In this document: in pieces, positions 53,439 to 62,535 of the stretch
How the letters are laid out: each line of letters starts with the position of its first letter
Position numbering within the stretch: the first letter of the stretch is position 1
Origin: Cliona cf. orientalis
Taxonomy: Eukaryota > Porifera > Demospongiae > Clionaida > Clionaidae
DNA: 64,000 nt
Assembly: GCA_963930775.1 (NCBI GenBank)
Contig: OZ005689.1
Location: 30,023,079 to 30,087,078 of the forward strand
Reading direction: 5' to 3'
The notes under the pieces: model-generated
The model's input: only the letters and a program-made list of their open reading frames with translations
The model's database searches: none
What the model was told of the DNA's origin: nothing
Program-made: the position numbers and the translations under genes

Positions 53439-54875
53439 GTGAGCGAAAGTACAGTAGATCGATGAATCTAGCTGTATCTAGGTAGAGAATTCTAATTAGC
53501 GCCCATAGCAACGGGCTCCGTGTACGGTGGCTGTGCCGACTAGGTGGGTCAAAATGAAGGCTTATTTCGCCTTCATATAGCACGACTAGCCTCCGTAGAA
53601 GATGGCAACAGTTAGAGAAGAAGGGTTGTTCGACATGTATATGACAAAATCTGGACTTCGACAAATTTCAACCTGAGCTACTAAAAACGTGCATTGCGCG
53701 AATCGCGCGCGGATCCCATACGGAGGGTTTTCCCGAATCCGGTCACATTTACCGTCAGTGATGAAGTGACCTTCAATACTTGCCTTGCACTCATCACATA
53801 TGGACTTGTAGTAAGTCCTTTCCATCTTCACTATGCGGAGGTGCTCAAGAGCCTCACTAATGGTCGATGTCTTCTCGGCCTCTGAACCATTGGAGCTATG
53901 CATAATAGCAGTGCTATTTTCCTGACATTTCCAGCAGAGGTCAGAGCGCGGTTTCATCACGATGATTGATGGCACTAAAGTCCTCCACAGCAGGCAAAAT
54001 GTGGTGTATGCAACGGCATGGACTGTACTGATGGCTTCAGCTGCTGCGTGATACACTCGCCAGACTTTCCGCTTGGACACACTTGATGGTAGGAGCTGTA
54101 TGTCTGAGCGGCTGTATCCTGGGATTCTCCCTGGAGGAAGAAGAGCATGCTGTTCAGCATAGGTATGCAGGAACCGCACTACATACTCTGGAGGCGTAAG
54201 TAAGGGCATGCTTGGGTTTCCTTTTGGTGTTGCCATGCACTCTAGGACGTAGGCTATTCTCCTTATAGTTCTTTAGGAGATTCTTAAGCCATTTTGTCCC
54301 AATGGTGTGGAGAAATAGGAACATCTGAGTGCACACTGGCTTGCCTTGATGTACAAAGGATGTGTATGACCGCTGTCGCTCAGATTCTGCGTGCCTGGCT
54401 ACCGTGGAGACTGTGAAGCTCGTATTTGTGGATGCCATCAACTGACCTAGGATGGCCATATCAAGTTCAGCACGTTCTTGCTCAGTGCATTGTCTCCTCA
54501 CAGACCTTACGTACTCCAGCGAAAACTGCTTACTGCACCGCTTCACACATCCACATCCCGTAGACATGAACTTGGACACAAGATCCTCTTCAGCCAGGTC
54601 AGTAGGGAGACTAGTGATAGTGATCTCATCGGCAATCGAGTGCAAGTTTCTGAGAGCCTCACTCACACGTTCCTCAGTGTCAACCAGCCCACTCTCATCA
54701 TCGTCATCAAGTTCTGTCTCCCCAGGATCACAGGAGCATAGTAGCTGAGTAGCAGCAGGATCTGTGTATGGCCATTGCATTCAGATTAGTGTATGTATGT
54801 ATCTTATGCTAGTATTATAGTTTTGGTATGTTCAATAATAATTACATCCTAAGTGGGAAAAAAATAAAATCGATC

Positions 54876-54904
54876 TAATGTAATGTAATGTAATGTAATG
54901 TAAT
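54876..54904 (+). repeat. (TAATG)n microsatellite
   Basis: About six TAATG units. Confidence 0.9.
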
Positions 54905-55070
54905 ATAAGTAAACTCAGCCCCAGAACATGCTACGAAGATAATTCAAAGACCAGCAGATAGAGCATAAAAAAAAAAAATTTACATGTTCCAGAATTTTCA
55001 ATTTCACTTTCATTGTCGAATTATAAGCGAAAATGTCCTTGTCAAAACACAAAAGCCACAACTGTACTAC

Positions 55071-55129
55071 TGTCCAGATGGTCTAATAGTTAAGCTCTGA
55101 GTCTGCCAGGCAGTGTGAAATGTGCGCCC
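55071..55129 (+). repeat. tRNA-like sequence, 5' half (A box)
   Basis: TGTCCAGATGG then an A box TGGTCTAATAGTTAAG. The sequence is cut at CGCCC by gypsy element 2 and continues at 59421. Rejoined with one target copy it is ~83 bases, the length of a long-variable-arm (Leu/Ser-type) tRNA. Acceptor pairing has mismatches, so a tRNA-derived SINE or pseudogene is likeliest. Confidence 0.6.
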
Positions 55130-55326
55130 TGTGGTAGTTTTTACTAAGGACTTGTTATTATTATTAAATAACAGCCTTTACAACACCATGTATGCAGGAT
55201 GACTTAAACAGATTTGACAGGAAGTAGACTGACAAAACACAAGAGATGGCACATTCTATATGCACACAACAATGACATAATCATACATACGTCATGATAT
55301 AAAAATAGAATAATAATACTGCCACA
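55130..55326 (-). repeat. 3' LTR of gypsy element 2
   Basis: 197 bp, ending CTACCACA in element orientation. The Pol frame runs about 12 codons into it. Confidence 0.93.
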
Positions 55327-55500
55327 TCTCCCCTCTTAAGCTGTAAAGTCGCTCAGGGGGTCTAACAACTGTTGCAGTTTGGGATCTGGTAACGATTCGA
55401 CTCGGTTGTGATTGCTCAGTAGATTGTTCGTTCGACTCAGGCTCAGAATCCTCCGACTGTTCAGGAGCAACATTTAAGTGTTGGCGGTTTCGCCTCAACA

Positions 55501-57934
55501 CACCAGGAGTATCTACAACATAGCTTCTTGGGGAATTTGCAGGGGATATTACTCTGCCTTCGACACGGTCACCTTCTCAAGTGATCCACACCTTTGTATC
55601 TTCCGGAATATCCTCCAGATTTTGTGCTCGGTGATGTTTATCAAAGTCCCGCTTCTGCTTTTGTTTGAATTTCTGGTTGAGAGATCTAAATTCCACCAGG
55701 TATGGCCATTTAGGGACCAGCTGCTCTGTTACTCGAGGAATGCATGTTCTGAGCGATCTTCCCATCATTAGTTCTGCTGGGCTCCTCTGGCACCAGGGTA
55801 GTGGTGTTGCTCGATAGTTCAAAAGCGCAAGGTACGGATCACTAGCTCGCTTTAGAAATCGCTTCACAGTCTGGACAGTGCGTTCAGCCTGACCATTGCT
55901 CTGGGGATAGCGAGGACTGCTTGTCAGATGCGGAAATCCATAGGACTTGGCAAATTGTGAGAAGTCTTGCGATGAATATTGGGGACTATTGTCACTTCGG
56001 ATGATCTCGGGGATCCCGTGCCTAGCAAAGATGGACTTCAGGACATTGATCACGGCTAGCGAAGTAGTAGAGGTGAGTTTAGCAATCTCTGGATACCTAG
56101 AGAAGTAATCTACCACCAGCAGATAGGTAACTCCTTTGAGCTCGAATAGATCAGTTCCGATCACTTGCCAAGGGTAGTCTGGCAATGGAGAAATCATTAG
56201 AGGTTCTTTCCTTGGAGTAGCCTCCTTTGCACACACAGGACATTGCTGGATCATCTCTGTCATCTGCTTGGTAACTCCTGGCCACCAGATAGAGTACTTG
56301 ACTCTCAGTCGGCAACGTTCTATGCCTTGATGTCTGCCATGCACTTTCTCCAGTGTCTCCTTCCTTAGAGGAGTGGGAATCACGATCCTATTTCCGTGTA
56401 GAAGCAAATCATCTTTGAGTGTGAGATACTTTCTGGCTTTCCAGTATGGGATAATCTCTGGCTCCCTTCTCTCCTTCCTGGGCCAGCTGGAGAGGCAATA
56501 CTCCTTGACTCTAGAGCATGCTGCATCACTAGCTTGTGCTTTCTTGTATGCCTCCAACTGGTTTGAACTTGCGGGAAGGTGGTCTGTAACACTTGCGATA
56601 AATAACTCCACCTCTTCTTGTAGCAGGAGAGAGTTCACTCCTACGATGGGAGCTCTTGATAAGGTGTCTGCAGTGTACAGAAGCTTTCCAGGTACATGTT
56701 GGATGCTATAGTCATACCGGGCGAGTCGCAGTCGGAAGCGGAGAATTCGTGGAGGTAAATTGTCCAGATTCTTAGTACTTAGGAGTGGAACGAGGGGTTT
56801 GTGGTCTGTCTCAATGTTGAAATTACGTCCGAGGATGTAACATGAGAATTTTTCACATGACCATGTAACAGCGAGAGCTTCTTTCTCAATCTGCGCATAG
56901 CGCTTCTCAGTGTCTGTCATTGACCTGGATGCATACGCTACTGGCTTCCACTTCTCCTCAATTTGCTGCAGGAGAACAGCTCCTAACCCATAGGATGAGG
57001 CGTCTGCGGAGACTTTTGTGGGAGCTTTTGGGTCGTAGAGAGCCAGCACTGTCGGTTGAGAGAGTTCTGTTTTGATCTGCTCGAATGCCTGCTCTTGGCT
57101 GCTACCCCACATCCACAACTGTTTGGTACTCAAGAGTTCTCTGAGGGGTTGGGACAGTTCGGAGATTCGTGCGGAGAACTTCCCCAGCTGGTTCGCTATG
57201 CCGAGAAATCTGCGTAGCTCGGTCACATTGGTAGGTGCTTCCATCTGGAGAATAGCTGAGGTCTTCTCAGGATCTGCTCTGATGCCTTCTCGGTCTATCA
57301 GATGTCCGAGGAATTTGACTCGATCTCTTCCGAATTCACACTTGTCTGAATTAAGAGTTACCCCAGCAGCTTCTAACCTCTTTATCACAGCTCGTAGACA
57401 GGCATCATGCTCCATTTGGTTGGTTCCATACACTAACACATCGTCCATGTGGCAGAGGACTCCTCCTAGCCCTAGCCCTTCCAAGATCACGTTGATACGA
57501 CGCTGGAACAACTCAGGCGCACTGGATATCCCGAAGGGGAGTTTGTTAAAACAGTACCTCCCGAAGGGCGTGATGAAAGTCGTGAGGGGCCGTGATTCTT
57601 TGGCTAGGGGTATTTGCCAAAATCCGCTGTTTGCGTCCAGCTTTGAGAAGATCTTTGCCCCTGAGGCCTGGGCTAGCGTCTCATCCACGTTTGGGATGGG
57701 GTGCAGTTCACGTAGTACGCTTTCGTTGAGCGGCTTTAGGTCGACACAAATGCGAATGGCTCCAGAGCGCTTTGGTATGACTACCATCCCTGCGCACCAG
57801 GGGGTAGGTTCTTGGATAGGGGAAATGACTCCCAGAGCTTCCATTCGGGTAAGCTCTTCCTTCACCTTCTCCCGGAGAGGGATGGGTACGTTTCGAGGGG
57901 TGAAGAGGGCGTAGGGAACAGCTCTTTCCTTCAA
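55501..57934 (-). pseudogene. Pol of gypsy element 2 (RT, RNase H, integrase)
   Basis: An open frame from ~57934 to 55577 with RT (CVDLKPLN, LDANSGFWQIPL, active site CHMDD), RNase H (SADASSYGLGAVL, ETDHKPLVPL), an integrase HHCC finger (HGRHQGIERC...CPVCAKE) and core D (IGTDLFE), D (SDNSPQYSS) and E (GQAERTV). A single in-frame TGA at 55577 separates it from a short Ser/Glu-rich C-terminal tail that stays in frame to ~55292. It lies in a different frame from the protease ORF, so a shift or ribosomal frameshift joins them. Confidence 0.92.
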
Positions 57935-58023
57935 CTTTATTCGATACTCGTCTCCCAGGTTGCCCAGACCTGAGAATACTTTGGGAGATTCCCGTCACAT
58001 GTGTCCTCCTACATCAACACTGT

Positions 58024-58632
58024 TCACTCGGTAGAGGAGCTGGAGGGAGATAATTGCTGGCAGTCCCAGCAAGTTGTTCCGCAGTCCACGTATGACGAAT
58101 ACGGCTTGTCGCGAGGTTGCTTCTGGCGTTCCAGGGTAGCCGTGAACTGACCGAGGACGTTGAGTGTCTGTCTCGCCGGACCAAACAAGACCTTTGATGG
58201 TTGTTGCAGTTCAGGTTGGCCCAGCCTCTTGTACGTCTCCTCTGAGATAGCGGTATCCTCTGCTCCTGTGTCTAATTTGAAGGAGGTCTCCACCTTGTTG
58301 AGGAGTAGTTTAGCTGTCCACAGGGATCCTGGATTCGCTCTCACAGTTCCAAGGAATGCAGTGTCCAAGTTGAGCTCATTAGTATTAACAGTGGCTACTG
58401 TCTTAGAGAAGCATTGGCTGCTATAGTGTCCCTTGCGGTTACACTTATGACAGATAGCATCTTTAGCTGGACACCTGGCTCCTTTATCATGTTTCTGCTT
58501 ACCACATCTTGTGCTTTGTTGCAGGTGCTGTGGTACTACTGGTACCTCCTTTAGCTGATAACGATCTCCCAGTGGGATGTCTCCTCGTTTGAGGTTTCTT
58601 TGATGGGGTACTACCTTTGACCTGGTCAACAA
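58024..58632 (-). CDS. Nucleocapsid-protease part of gypsy element 2
   Basis: Contains zinc knuckles (RCGKQKHDKGARC, CHKCNRKGHYSSQC) and a retropepsin motif LDTGAED. It is one frame away from Gag upstream and from Pol downstream. Start not certain; probably continues from Gag by a lost or programmed frameshift near 58650. Confidence 0.85.
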   Translation of the reverse strand: MLTRSKVVPHQRNLKRGDIPLGDRYQLKEVPVVPQHLQQSTRCGKQKHDKGARCPAKDAICHKCNRKGHYSSQCFSKTVATVNTNELNLDTAFLGTVRANPGSLWTAKLLLNKVETSFKLDTGAEDTAISEETYKRLGQPELQQPSKVLFGPARQTLNVLGQFTATLERQKQPRDKPYSSYVDCGTTCWDCQQLSPSSSSTE

Positions 58633-58660
58633 TTATGGGTGCTTGTTTACTGCCATCGCC

Positions 58661-59200
58661 TCACAGCTGCTGCCCTTGCTCAGACACAGGTTCTCGTTGG
58701 CGCACCTTCTTCTTGGCCGTTTCGAGGGTCAAGTCGGCGTCTAGTTGTAGGCGTTCGGACATAGCAGTGTCTCTGATGCCCACGACGATGCGGTCTCGTA
58801 GCATCTCTTCTTTGAGTGCTCTGTACTCGCAGGAGTCTACAAGACGATAGAGAGCAGTGATGTATTGTTCGATTGACTCTCCTTCGAGCTGGTTGCGGCA
58901 ATTGAACCTCGCTCGCTCGAATATTACATTCTTCCTCACTTGAAAGAAAGCATCAAATTTTTCGATAACCGTCGCGTACTTTTTCTTGCCTTCTTCTGTG
59001 ATATTGGTGGAGGCGAGGACATCATCAGCTTCCTCCCCAAGGCAGTACAGCAGCGTCTTCACTTGCCTCGGCTCGTCCTCTTTGGTGAGTCCCAAAGCGA
59101 CACGGATTTGCTCAAACCGCTTCTTCCATTTAGACCAATTGTATGGCTGCTTGAAGTCGAATGGTTCGGGCGTCCTTAGTTGCAGGTTCGCTAGAGCCAT
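58661..59200 (-). CDS. Gag of gypsy element 2
   Basis: 179 codons from the ATG at 59200, 7 bp inside the primer-binding site (MALANLQLRTPEPFDF, W.KWKKRFEQ, FERARFNCRNQLEGESIEQY, EEMLRDRIVVGIRD). The same Gag type as element 1 (FERYRFNRRMQ..., RDRLVFGIRD), so the two elements are distant relatives. Confidence 0.88.
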   Translation of the reverse strand: MALANLQLRTPEPFDFKQPYNWSKWKKRFEQIRVALGLTKEDEPRQVKTLLYCLGEEADDVLASTNITEEGKKKYATVIEKFDAFFQVRKNVIFERARFNCRNQLEGESIEQYITALYRLVDSCEYRALKEEMLRDRIVVGIRDTAMSERLQLDADLTLETAKKKVRQREPVSEQGQQL

Positions 59201-59219
59201 ATCCTGCCAGCTGCCACCA

Positions 59220-59415
59220 TGTGGTAGTTTTTACTAAGGACTTACTATTATTAAACAACAGCCTTTACAACAGCATGTATGCAGGATGACTTACACAGAT
59301 TTGACAGGAAGTAGACTGACAAAAACACAAGAGATGGCACATTTTATATGCACACAACGACATAATCATACATACGTCATGATATAAAAATAGAATAATA
59401 ATCGATACTGCCACA
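59220..59415 (-). repeat. 5' LTR of gypsy element 2
   Basis: 196 bp, starting TGTGGCAGTATCGATTATT in element orientation; followed downstream by the PBS at 59219-59207. Confidence 0.93.
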
Positions 59416-59420
59416 CGCCC

Positions 59421-59460
59421 CGGTTCGAATCCCACCACTGGCCAGAGCCGATTTTTTTTT
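59421..59460 (+). repeat. tRNA-like sequence, 3' half (B box) and Pol III terminator
   Basis: The B box GGTTCGAATCC at 59422-59432 is a perfect match to consensus, followed by CACCACTGGCCA and a T-run at 59452-59460. Together with 55071-55129 it is a Pol III unit split by gypsy element 2. Confidence 0.65.
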
Positions 59461-59855
59461 CCAACTCTTTTTAACAGCCAATGATGCTGGGAAGGTTATT
59501 TTTCATGTATATTGGATAATAAAAGATTAAATACTAGTATGTATACTGATGCATCATCATCAATACACAGTTTAGGCCATATTGGCCAATGACAATAATA
59601 TTTATCATAGCTAAATACTCGAGTGAAGCAAAGTTAGGTAAAGATCGTCATTGGCTGCTTCATGCTCTAGATATTAATGTTCACTATTAAAGCACCACAT
59701 GATTTGGTAGCAAGTGACGTATCTTGCGGTATTATCAATCTTTGTGGTGCAAGCTGACTGACTGATTGTCGTCCTTTTGGTGGTGGCTGGTTGTTAATTT
59801 AAAAGTGTTTCAAGTTGTGATCTACTATCATTCGGTCAGTGAGTTGTTGAATACT
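59461..59855. other. Intergenic, no gene seen
   Basis: AT-rich; no supported feature. Confidence 0.5.
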
Positions 59856-60180
59856 ATGCCTCGTGGAAAAACGTACAATAATTGTTCTCTACACTGAATT
59901 ACGTATGCTTTTAATAAACAGTGTACATCTTTTGGATTTATGTTTGGTAAAAAAGATGGTCAGCCAAGTAATACTAAGGCCTCTGATGGCTATTCTGTGG
60001 GCACCAGTGGTGGTAGGCCCATTGGTACCAAAGCCTCTGATGGATATTCTGTCAGTATTAGTGGTGGTAGGCCCAGTGGTACCAAAGCCTCTGATGGATA
60101 TTCTGTCAGCACTAGTGGTGGGTAGGCCCAGTGGTGGGTAGGCCCAGTGGTACCAAAGCATCTGATGGCTATTAATATAA
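59856..60180 (+). CDS. AT-hook-like 18-residue repeat protein (partial)
   Basis: An ATG at 59856 (MPRGKTYNNC) is followed by a stop at ~59899. From 59940 the frame encodes three to four 18-residue repeats of GGRPxGTKASDGYSVSTS (54-bp DNA repeat). The GRP core resembles AT-hook DNA-binding motifs. A partial duplicate GGTAGGCCCAGTGGTGGGTA near 60118 shifts the frame. The 5' part may be a separate exon. Probably a gene fragment of an invertebrate repeat family. Confidence 0.5.
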
Positions 60181-60280
60181 TAATCATAACATCTGAAATT
60201 CAGTTTGTTCCTCCTAATGCAGATGTTTTTCTAGCTAAATGAACACACTTTTATCCACTTAGGATGCGGTCAGTCTTCTT

Positions 60281-60281
<1 letters not shown>

Positions 60282-60313
<32 letters not shown>

Positions 60314-60325
60314 GTAATAATAGCA
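60282..60325 (+). repeat. (TAA)n microsatellite
   Basis: About 14 TAA units with two TAG interruptions. It lies just beyond the exon at 60355-60562. Confidence 0.92.
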
Positions 60326-60354
60326 ACAACAATAAAGTAGCTAATGCTCAATAC

Positions 60355-60562
60355 CTTCTAAAGTCACTGTGAGACTATCCTCTAAGTGAGTTAAGCCTTC
60401 ATCCAGATCATTAACCTCCTCCAAGTCATCCTCATCTTCAACAGAGTCTGGAGAAGTGAAATACTCGTGGAGTACCTCGAGCATCGCCTCTTGATCACTG
60501 CTGCTGAACCTAAGCAGAGAATTCACTGCCTTGGCAGCTTCTGTTGCTGCAGCTGTAGCCAT
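60355..60562 (-). CDS. First exon of an unrecognised acidic protein
   Basis: From ATG at 60562: MATAAATEAAKAVNSLLRFS, QEAMLEVLHEYFTSPDS and a Glu/Asp-rich tail, ending at donor GAAG/GTATTG. 69 codons, helical N-terminus, acidic C-terminus. The frame is open further upstream but with poorer composition. Downstream exons are not evident. It is divergent from the DUF3987-like gene, so the ~600 bp between may be a shared promoter. Confidence 0.5.
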
Positions 60563-61443
60563 GGCTATGAGCGTAGCTAGCGCAAGCGCCCGTAGCGTCA
60601 ACGTTACCATGGTAATATTCATAGCTACGTAATCATTAATGGGCGGGGAGTCCCAGCGTCCGTTTACGCTTCGGTATACTCTCCGTGTAACATTTCCGGG
60701 TGAACTCCGTGTAACGCGTGGAGAAGAACGGTAGCCTATGTTTTGAAACGGCTCGCTCGAGGGGAATACGACAGTCTCCGATGTTCTAATTTGGCCTGGA
60801 GGTAGGTAAAGGGTCATAGTTAACTATGATATCATCAATAGAATTTAGCGGATATATGACCTACGTGACTATAATCGCACGCACTGAGAATTATTGTTCT
60901 GGGCGATATGGTCCCTTTTCTCATATCCTATCACATATGTAGCAATGTTTCATCGTGCTTGCTGCAGTTTTTATTATGGGCGGTCAGGGTACATTTTGGG
61001 TCATATTTCCATGACTACATGGGCTAAAGACTTCAAATTTGCGGGAGAAATAGTTCAAGGTTATTATTGGTAATGGTGGCCTTGACTACAAATTGGTTGT
61101 CAGTGCAATAATTACGGTTGATTTTGTCATGGAAGGTCACATATTATGTACTTACATTTGATGACATAGTGACTGGAGATGTCAACTTCCAAATGGATAA
61201 GACGGCACTAAAGGTTAGTGGCTTTACTCAGCCTACAGTTGCTAAGAGCCTGTGGGATCAGCAAGCTAGCATAGTGAAGGGCCTTCGCCAGAGGTTCCTG
61301 TGGCTAATCCCTCAGCCATCCTTCTCAACTTTCGAATTGTTGGAACCGATTGATGAAACTTTCTACGATTCAGTTGGTAATTACTTTAATGAATATAGGT
61401 GATCACTTAATTCACTATGACTTACGCTTCCAAACACTATAGA

Positions 61444-61827
61444 ACTGCAGACAGTTTTCTGAATGCATTTACTGCACCCTCTTTATTCCCCCACGAGCGT
61501 AACTACTTGGCATTCAAAAGTGGTGTCAGTGGCCACTTCTTGCCTGGCAGCAGAAGACAGTGGGGCTGCAGCAGCATCTACACGACTTTCTTCAATGCTA
61601 GGCTCATCTACATATATATGGGAAAAGAGATCATAGTCTTGACTAGAAAAAACAAATCAAAACTTACTTGCATCCACAGCAGAAATAATCTCAGCTAGGT
61701 TTCGTCTACCAGAAAGAAGAGTGGCATGCTCTCCACACACTTGAACGAAGCTACCTTCACTGCTGCTTCATTAATAGTTTCCTGGAGTGTGTACTTGTCA
61801 TCCAAGCTAAACAGAGCATTCATTATA
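61444..61827 (-). repeat. Inverted copy of the DUF3987 exons
   Basis: 384 bp complementary to 62100-62486, including the exon-intron-exon junctions, with about one 7-bp deletion and few substitutions. The spacer is 272 bp. The transcript would fold into a long hairpin. Confidence 0.93.
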
Positions 61828-62099
61828 GAACTGAGCTTACAGCAGTAATTGAACACTATTAACCGTATTGAATATTATAAGATCATCATTTTCATACTAG
61901 TGGCCCTCTTTTCTGAATTGTGGAAGTCTGGAGGTGGACAGGATGGCAAATTGAGAGTACTGCAGCTGCCCTCTGATTGTGAATATTACAGGCAGATGTT
62001 TGATTCTCTCCAAGGCTATCTCAGGAAGCTGTGTGGACATGACGATTTTGTGACGGGAGTCATTAGCAAGCGAATAGGACAAATACTTCGTGCTGGAGC

Positions 62100-62486
62100 T
62101 ATAATGAATGCTCTGTTTAGCTTGGATGACAAGTACACACTCCAGGAAACTATTAATGAAGCAGCAGTGAAGGTAGCCATAGACTTCGTTCAAGTGTGTG
62201 GAGAGCATGCCTCTCTTCTTTCTGGTAGACGAAGCCTAGCTGAGATTATTTCTGCTGTGGATGCAAGTAAGTTTTGATTTGTTTTTTCTAGTCAAGACTA
62301 TGATCTCTTTTCCCATATATATGTAGATGAGCCTAGCATTGAAGAAAGTTGTGTAGATGCTGCTGCAGCCCACTGTCTTCTGCCAGGCAAGAAGTTGCCA
62401 CTGACACCACTTTTGAATGCCAAGTAGTTACGCTCGTGGGGGAATAAAGAGGGTGCAGTAAATGCATTCAGAAAACTGTTTGCAGT
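62100..62486 (+). repeat. Source arm of the inverted exon duplication
   Basis: The coding-orientation arm; it carries the intact splice sites at 62266/62327. See 61444-61827. Confidence 0.93.
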
Positions 62487-62535
62487 GGGCCTGGGAGAAG
62501 TAGAAGAGATCAGAGGAAAGCGAGGGACTAAACTT

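Larger units (their letters stand above)
52740..53746. mobile_element. TIR element inserted in the DUF7869 gene
   Basis: 1007 bp with 31-bp inverted ends GTGACCGGATT.GGGAAAAC (one mismatch) and ATTT on both sides (52736-52739, 53747-53750). Excision joins codons TDGK to FSQPPL in frame. It contains a nested MITE and a small exon-like frame. Superfamily unknown; a 4-bp duplication is unusual. Confidence 0.88.
51720..54780 (-). pseudogene. DUF7869-type transposon protein
   Basis: Read from 54780 downwards: an acidic N-terminus, GCGCVKRCSKQFS, AILGQLMA, SYTSFVHQGKPVC, EYVVRFLHTYAEQHALLPPGRIPGY, DLCWKCQENST; then, beyond an inserted element, VHYSFDFAQQVHYPS, RQVNFLTDEAGDCGKGAN, the acidic core HADNCCGQNKN, GHTKFSPDWCFGLFKQ, YHHFR and a C-terminal zinc knuckle CGACHQPGHDKRTC. 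About 680 residues. This is the DUF7869 family common in sponge, cnidarian and fish genomes, probably a transposase with an RNase H-like core (fold is inference). Breaks: one-base shifts near 54200, 52225 and 51900 and the 1007-bp element at 52740-53746. Element ends not found. Confidence 0.85.
55130..59415 (-). mobile_element. Ty3/gypsy LTR retrotransposon 2
   Basis: 4286 bp on the minus strand. LTRs at 59220-59415 and 55130-55326 (196/197 bp, TG...CA) differ at roughly ten positions, so it is older than element 1. Target duplication CGCCC (55125-55129, 59416-59420). PBS TGGTGGCAGCTGG at 59207-59219 and purine tract CTTAAGAGGGGAGA at 55340-55327. Gag, protease and Pol lie in three frames. 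Confidence 0.95.
61170..62535 (+). pseudogene. DUF3987-like gene, 3' exons
   Basis: Exons 61170-61376, 61901-62266 and 62327-62535 with acceptors CATAG, ACTAG and GTAG, donors G/GTAATT, A/GTAAGT and T/GTAAGT, and matching phases. Products include DKTALKVSGFTQPTVAKSLW, GLRQRFLWLIPQPSF, SKRIGQILRAGAIMNALF and NEAAVKVAIDFVQVCGEHA, which resemble the C-terminal half of DUF3987 proteins (function unknown, often linked to replication-type mobile genes). Exon 3 has an in-frame TAG at ~62426. Intron 61377-61900 holds a reversed copy of the last exons. Upstream exons are not seen here. Confidence 0.55.

Noticed and set aside
57072-57914. A 280-codon plus-strand frame
   Set aside because: It is the antisense shadow of the gypsy reverse transcriptase, with no independent motif.
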